64,000 bases of DNA from NCBI GenBank assembly GCA_004297625.1, contig SCTY01000068.1:372001-436000 (forward strand), written 5' to 3'. The notes below the pieces were generated by a model, which saw only the letters and a list, made by a program, of their open reading frames with translations, had not been told where the DNA came from and made no database searches. The stretch comes from Betaproteobacteria bacterium. Lineage in GTDB: Bacteria; Pseudomonadota; Gammaproteobacteria; Burkholderiales; SG8-39. Each line of letters starts with the position of its first letter. The first letter of the stretch is position 1. A program made the position numbers and the translations under genes. Positions 61,072-64,000 of the stretch are shown here, in pieces.

Positions 61072-61923
61072 ATGAACACCCCCGACAGGCAGAGACCGCC
61101 GCCCGGCGCACTGTTTCTCGACCATGTGTCGCATTTCGTTCCGGACCTCGACGCCGCGGCCCGTGCTCTGGAGGAATTGGGTTTCGTAGTGACTGCGGAA
61201 TCGGAACAGCAAACCCCCGAGGGCCGGGTGGGCGCGTCCAATCGCTGCGTCATGCTCGAGGAAGGCTATATCGAGCTGCTGACCCCGACCCACGACACGC
61301 CCGCCACGCGGCGCATCCGCGAGAGCATCGCGCGTTTCGCCGGCGTGCATCTCGCCTGCTTCGGCACGCCCGACGCCGAAGGCGAGCACCGGCGCCTGGG
61401 CGCGCATGGCTTTGCGCCTCGGCCGCTGGTGGACCTTCGCAGGCGGCTGGGGAGAAAACAAGTCCGCTTCAAGGTGGCACGCCCGGCGGCGGAGCGCATG
61501 CCCGAGGGCCGCATCCAGTTCGTCGAGCAGCTCACGCCCGAGGCGATCTGGAGCGAAAAGAATCTTGCGCACCGCAACGGCGTCACCGGCCTGAAGGCGC
61601 TCTACGTCGTGGCGGACGATGTCGCGGATGCGGCCGCCCGCTGGGCCGAGTTCACCGGAATGCTGCCCCGCCGCGACGGCGAGCTCGTTTGCCTGGAGGC
61701 GCGGCGAGGGCGCGTCTACATCGGCTCCACACCGGCCTTGAGAAAACTTTTTGGAGACGTTCCACCCGCTCCCGCGCTCGCCGGTTACGCGCTTTCGGTC
61801 GCGGCACCGGAAAGGTTCGCCGCGCGCTGCGCCGAAAGCGGCCTTCCGGTGAAGGAACGCGACGGCCGCCATGCGGTATCGCTGCCCGCCACCCTCGGCG
61901 GCGCGTGGCTGCTCGAAGGCTAG
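61072..61923 (+). CDS. VOC-family (glyoxalase-like) protein
   Basis: A 283-aa protein starting at ATG 61072, divergent from the ThDP enzyme. FLDHVSHFVPDLDAAARALE and NRCVMLEEGYIELLTPTHD form a first vicinal-oxygen-chelate domain. GVTGLKALYVVADDVADAAA and VYIGSTPALRKLF begin a second. Metal ligands His and Glu are visible in the first (DHVSHF, GYIELL). Substrate unknown. It ends 4 nt into the convergent deacetylase gene. Confidence 0.8.
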   Translation: MNTPDRQRPPPGALFLDHVSHFVPDLDAAARALEELGFVVTAESEQQTPEGRVGASNRCVMLEEGYIELLTPTHDTPATRRIRESIARFAGVHLACFGTPDAEGEHRRLGAHGFAPRPLVDLRRRLGRKQVRFKVARPAAERMPEGRIQFVEQLTPEAIWSEKNLAHRNGVTGLKALYVVADDVADAAARWAEFTGMLPRRDGELVCLEARRGRVYIGSTPALRKLFGDVPPAPALAGYALSVAAPERFAARCAESGLPVKERDGRHAVSLPATLGGAWLLEG

Positions 61924-62798
61924 CGCGCCGGAACGGCGTGCGCGAAGTGCTGCGCGATCTGGCCGGCGGTGGCGAACCAGACGCGGTCCGAGGCGGCGCG
62001 CACGTGCTGGAGCGCGCGGCGCAGGTGCCGCAGCCGGAAGGGCTGGCCGACGATGAACGCGTGGAGCGATACGCCGTAGACCAGCGACTGCTCGTTCGAC
62101 TGCTCGAGCATCTCGTCGAACTGGTCGACGATCGTGTCGGCGAATTTGTCGGCGCTGCCGTGGTGCAGCGCGATCATCGGGATGTCGTTCACCTCATGCG
62201 GGTACGGCACGCTCAGGATGTGCCCGCTGCGCGTCTTCATCCACACCGGCTGGTCGTCCATCGGCCAATCGAGGATGTAGCGGTACCCCGCCTCCTGCAG
62301 CAAGTCGGGCGTCACCTTGCTCGGGTTGACGCCCGGCGACAGCCACCCGGAGGGCGGCGTGCCCTCGTGCTCGCGAATCGCCTCGGTCACTTCAGCGATC
62401 AGCTGGCGCTCGCCCGCTTCGTCGAAGTCGTTCTGGTGCTCCGAGTTGGTTCGGCCATGGCCTACGATCTCGTCGCCGCGCTTGCGGAAAGCCGCGACGA
62501 CTTCCGGGCAGTGACCGTAGATCTCGCTGTTGAGAAGCAGCGACACCGGAAGCTCGAGTTGATCGAAGAGCTTCAGAAGCCGCCATACGCCGACCCGGTT
62601 TCCGTACTCGCGCCAGCCCCAGTTGTAGGAGTTGGGATGCGGAATGCCCGGCGAATAGGAAATGCCCAGGCCGGCGTTGAACGCGAACGCCTCGAGGTTG
62701 AGGCAGAGATGAAAGGCGAGGCGCTTGCCCCCCGGCCAGGTGAACTGCGGCCGCTCGACGATAGCCGAGTAGTCGAAGTGCGGCTGGCGCTCGAGCAT
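61920..62798 (-). CDS. Polysaccharide-deacetylase (NodB) family hydrolase, PuuE-like
   Basis: A 292-aa protein from ATG 62798 that overlaps the stop of the upstream gene (TGATG). FHLCLNLEAFAFNAGLG begins the barrel, EIVGHGRTNSEHQNDFDEAG carries the His motif, and WLSPGVNPSKVTPDLLQEAG and ILDWPMDDQPVWM follow. The branch resembles allantoinase PuuE and other C-N hydrolases rather than sugar deacetylases. The first Asp pair is altered to Asn/Glu (NLEAF), a known variation in that branch. It is in the operon with an ABC importer. Confidence 0.84.
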   Translation of the reverse strand: MLERQPHFDYSAIVERPQFTWPGGKRLAFHLCLNLEAFAFNAGLGISYSPGIPHPNSYNWGWREYGNRVGVWRLLKLFDQLELPVSLLLNSEIYGHCPEVVAAFRKRGDEIVGHGRTNSEHQNDFDEAGERQLIAEVTEAIREHEGTPPSGWLSPGVNPSKVTPDLLQEAGYRYILDWPMDDQPVWMKTRSGHILSVPYPHEVNDIPMIALHHGSADKFADTIVDQFDEMLEQSNEQSLVYGVSLHAFIVGQPFRLRHLRRALQHVRAASDRVWFATAGQIAQHFAHAVPAR

Positions 62799-63175
62799 CA
62801 AGTCGCGCCCTGTCTCTGCGCCCGGTCGAGGATCTCCTGCGGCGTGGCGGACACGACCTTGCCGTAGGCCGGGACGAATTTGCCGCCAACCACGTACCTG
62901 ATGAACGCGGGCTTCATCTCGACGAACTGCTTGCGGATGCGCGCATGCACTTCGATGTCGCTCCACTCGCCGATCAGCCAGAAGCGCGTCGGGTCGGCGA
63001 CGTCCTGCACCAGCGCCCCGTCCTTTACCTGCGCCGGGGACTTGTGCATCGGGTTGGCCTCCGAGTAGTCGAACTCGTTGAAAAGGCGGATGAACTCCTC
63101 GACATGATTGGGATCGATCTTGAAGTCGTAGATGTGCAGGAAGTTGCCCTGCTTGGCGATAGGGACAAGTGCCAT
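62798..63175 (-). CDS. Small ABM-like (dimeric alpha-beta barrel) protein
   Basis: A 125-aa protein from ATG 63175 (MALVPIAKQGNFLHIYDFKI). The pattern of a beta strand, a helix beginning PNHVEEFIRLFNEF, and strands through FWLIGEWSDIEVHARIRKQF resembles the antibiotic-biosynthesis-monooxygenase/EthD fold. No cofactor is needed for such proteins. It lies between the ABC permease gene and the PuuE-like hydrolase gene; function unknown. Confidence 0.68.
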   Translation of the reverse strand: MALVPIAKQGNFLHIYDFKIDPNHVEEFIRLFNEFDYSEANPMHKSPAQVKDGALVQDVADPTRFWLIGEWSDIEVHARIRKQFVEMKPAFIRYVVGGKFVPAYGKVVSATPQEILDRAQRQGAT

Positions 63176-63186
63176 GGATGCTCTCC

Positions 63187-63963
63187 TTATGGAGTGGGTA
63201 AGTGCACTTTCTGCGACGCGTGCCACGGGATCGCGAGGCGCTCCAGCCAGGCGATCAGCCAGAACAACGCCACGCCCATCACCGCCAGCACGAGGATGGC
63301 GGCGAAGACGCGCGCGGTGTCGAAGTTGCCCTGTGCGGCGAGAATGACGTACCCCAGGCCGCGCTGCGAGGAGACGAACTCGCCGACGATGGCGCCGACG
63401 AGCGCCAGCGAGATCGCCACCTTCATGCCGGCGAACAGGCTCGGCAGCGCGCAGGGAAAGCGGATGCGCCATAGCGTGGCGAGTCGCCCGCCGCGCAGCG
63501 CGCGCGCCAGGTCGAGAATGTCCGGCGGCACCGATTTCAGCCCGAGCACCGCGTCGATGACGATGGCGAACACCGCGATGAGAAACGCTATGGCGATCTT
63601 CGGCTCGGCGTCCGTGCCGAGCCAGATGACGAAGAGCGGCGCCACCGCCACCTTGGGGACGCTGTTCAGGCCGATGATCAGCGCGTAAACGCTTTTCTCC
63701 ATCAGGCGCGACTCGACGATCAGGACGGCCAGCGCCACGCCCAGCACGACGGCGAGCGCGAAGCCGGCGAGCGTGACGAGCAGGGTGTACCAGGCGTGGC
63801 CGAGGTACCAGCCGGGCGCGCTGAAGAACTCGGCGAACACCGCCGAGGGCGGCGGCAGGACGATCGGCTTCACCCTGAACGCCCGCACGCCGATCTCCCA
63901 TGCAGCGAAGGCCGCAACCAGCACCCCCGCGGCCATCGCGCCGCCGTGCCAGGAGCGGCCCAT
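63187..63963 (-). CDS. ABC transporter permease of the SsuC/TauC/NrtB type
   Basis: A 258-aa membrane protein with about six helices. The EAA loop reads LRGGRLATLWRIRFPCALPS, and ISLALVGAIVGEFVSSQRGL and VLAVMGVALFWLIAWLERLA are typical. ATG 63963 is preceded by AAGGAGGAG. It imports nitrate, sulfonate, pyrimidine or a related small solute. The ATPase gene lies upstream (off the window edge), and a substrate-binding protein is not seen. Confidence 0.9.
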   Translation of the reverse strand: MGRSWHGGAMAAGVLVAAFAAWEIGVRAFRVKPIVLPPPSAVFAEFFSAPGWYLGHAWYTLLVTLAGFALAVVLGVALAVLIVESRLMEKSVYALIIGLNSVPKVAVAPLFVIWLGTDAEPKIAIAFLIAVFAIVIDAVLGLKSVPPDILDLARALRGGRLATLWRIRFPCALPSLFAGMKVAISLALVGAIVGEFVSSQRGLGYVILAAQGNFDTARVFAAILVLAVMGVALFWLIAWLERLAIPWHASQKVHLPTP

Positions 63964-64000
63964 CAGGCCTCCTCCTTCAGCAGCCCCATGCCCTCGAAGA
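63963..64000 (-). CDS. C-terminal end of an upstream gene, probably the ABC ATPase
   Basis: Only the last 12 codons are visible (FEGMGLLKEEA and stop at 63965-63963). The stop overlaps the permease ATG. The position fits the ATP-binding subunit of the same importer, but the sequence is too short to confirm. Confidence 0.5.
   Translation of the reverse strand, partial: FEGMGLLKEEA

Overview
The window looks like a chromosome segment of a GC-rich betaproteobacterium, most likely of the Burkholderiales type. This rests on four scattered Bug/TctC-type periplasmic binding proteins without membrane partners, dense overlapping operons, heavy G/C third-position use, and the mix of catabolic families. 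No phage, insertion sequence, CRISPR array or rRNA was seen. No gene-free stretch exceeds about 300 bases.

Layout. (1) 1-14718: two divergent catabolic operons around 6.65 kb. The left arm encodes a split UxaA/SuyAB-type lyase, a GntR/UTRA regulator, a TctC protein, an Ldh2-family dehydrogenase, a DctP protein, an SDR and a membrane protein. The right arm encodes a TctC protein, a D-2-hydroxyacid dehydrogenase, two small paralogues, an acyl-CoA dehydrogenase, a quinone oxidoreductase, a Gfo/Idh/MocA oxidoreductase, another TctC and a NodB-type deacetylase. Together they resemble a hydroxy-acid route, possibly sulfolactate. (2) 14.75-24.7 kb: a RHH/PIN toxin-antitoxin pair, a gamma-glutamyltransferase, a TetR-regulated ABC efflux pump, an isoaspartyl peptidase and small genes. 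(3) 25.2-38.9 kb: a glucan/trehalose operon (glgB, glgE, treS-maltokinase, a channel-like membrane protein, treZ, and a malQ-treY fusion). (4) 39-44.6 kb: hslO with half its zinc ligands missing, a BON lipoprotein, tRNA-Gly, and a complete selenocysteine locus (selA, selB, tRNA-Sec). (5) 44.6-49.1 kb: type I secretion genes and a response regulator. (6) 49.2-64 kb: a thioesterase, a hydrolase-LuxR fusion, a reductive-dehalogenase-like protein, DUF1223, an old yellow enzyme, 5-oxoprolinase PxpABC, a three-piece nitrile hydratase/thiocyanate hydrolase-type enzyme with a ThDP enzyme, and an ABC importer.

The most striking result is the selenocysteine system. Beside selA, an ArsM/UbiE-like methyltransferase is interrupted by an in-frame TGA exactly where the family has a conserved Cys (40674-40676), and its C-terminal domain continues in frame to 40503. 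About 9 kb past tRNA-Sec, a glutaredoxin-DinB fusion starts at 53779 with TGA as codon 13, giving a U-T-S-C redox motif. Both UGAs are followed by a potential hairpin whose upper stem begins 11-12 nt downstream, as expected for a bacterial SECIS. Standard gene callers would truncate both genes.

A second theme is dispersed hairpin repeats. Three share a GGGGTCAGAGC core, and one of these supplies the last codons and the stop of selB next to tRNA-Sec. Two share GGGACAGACC or its degenerate form. Three are REP-like, and one of these is translated as the N-terminus of an ABC ATPase. No transposase is in the window.
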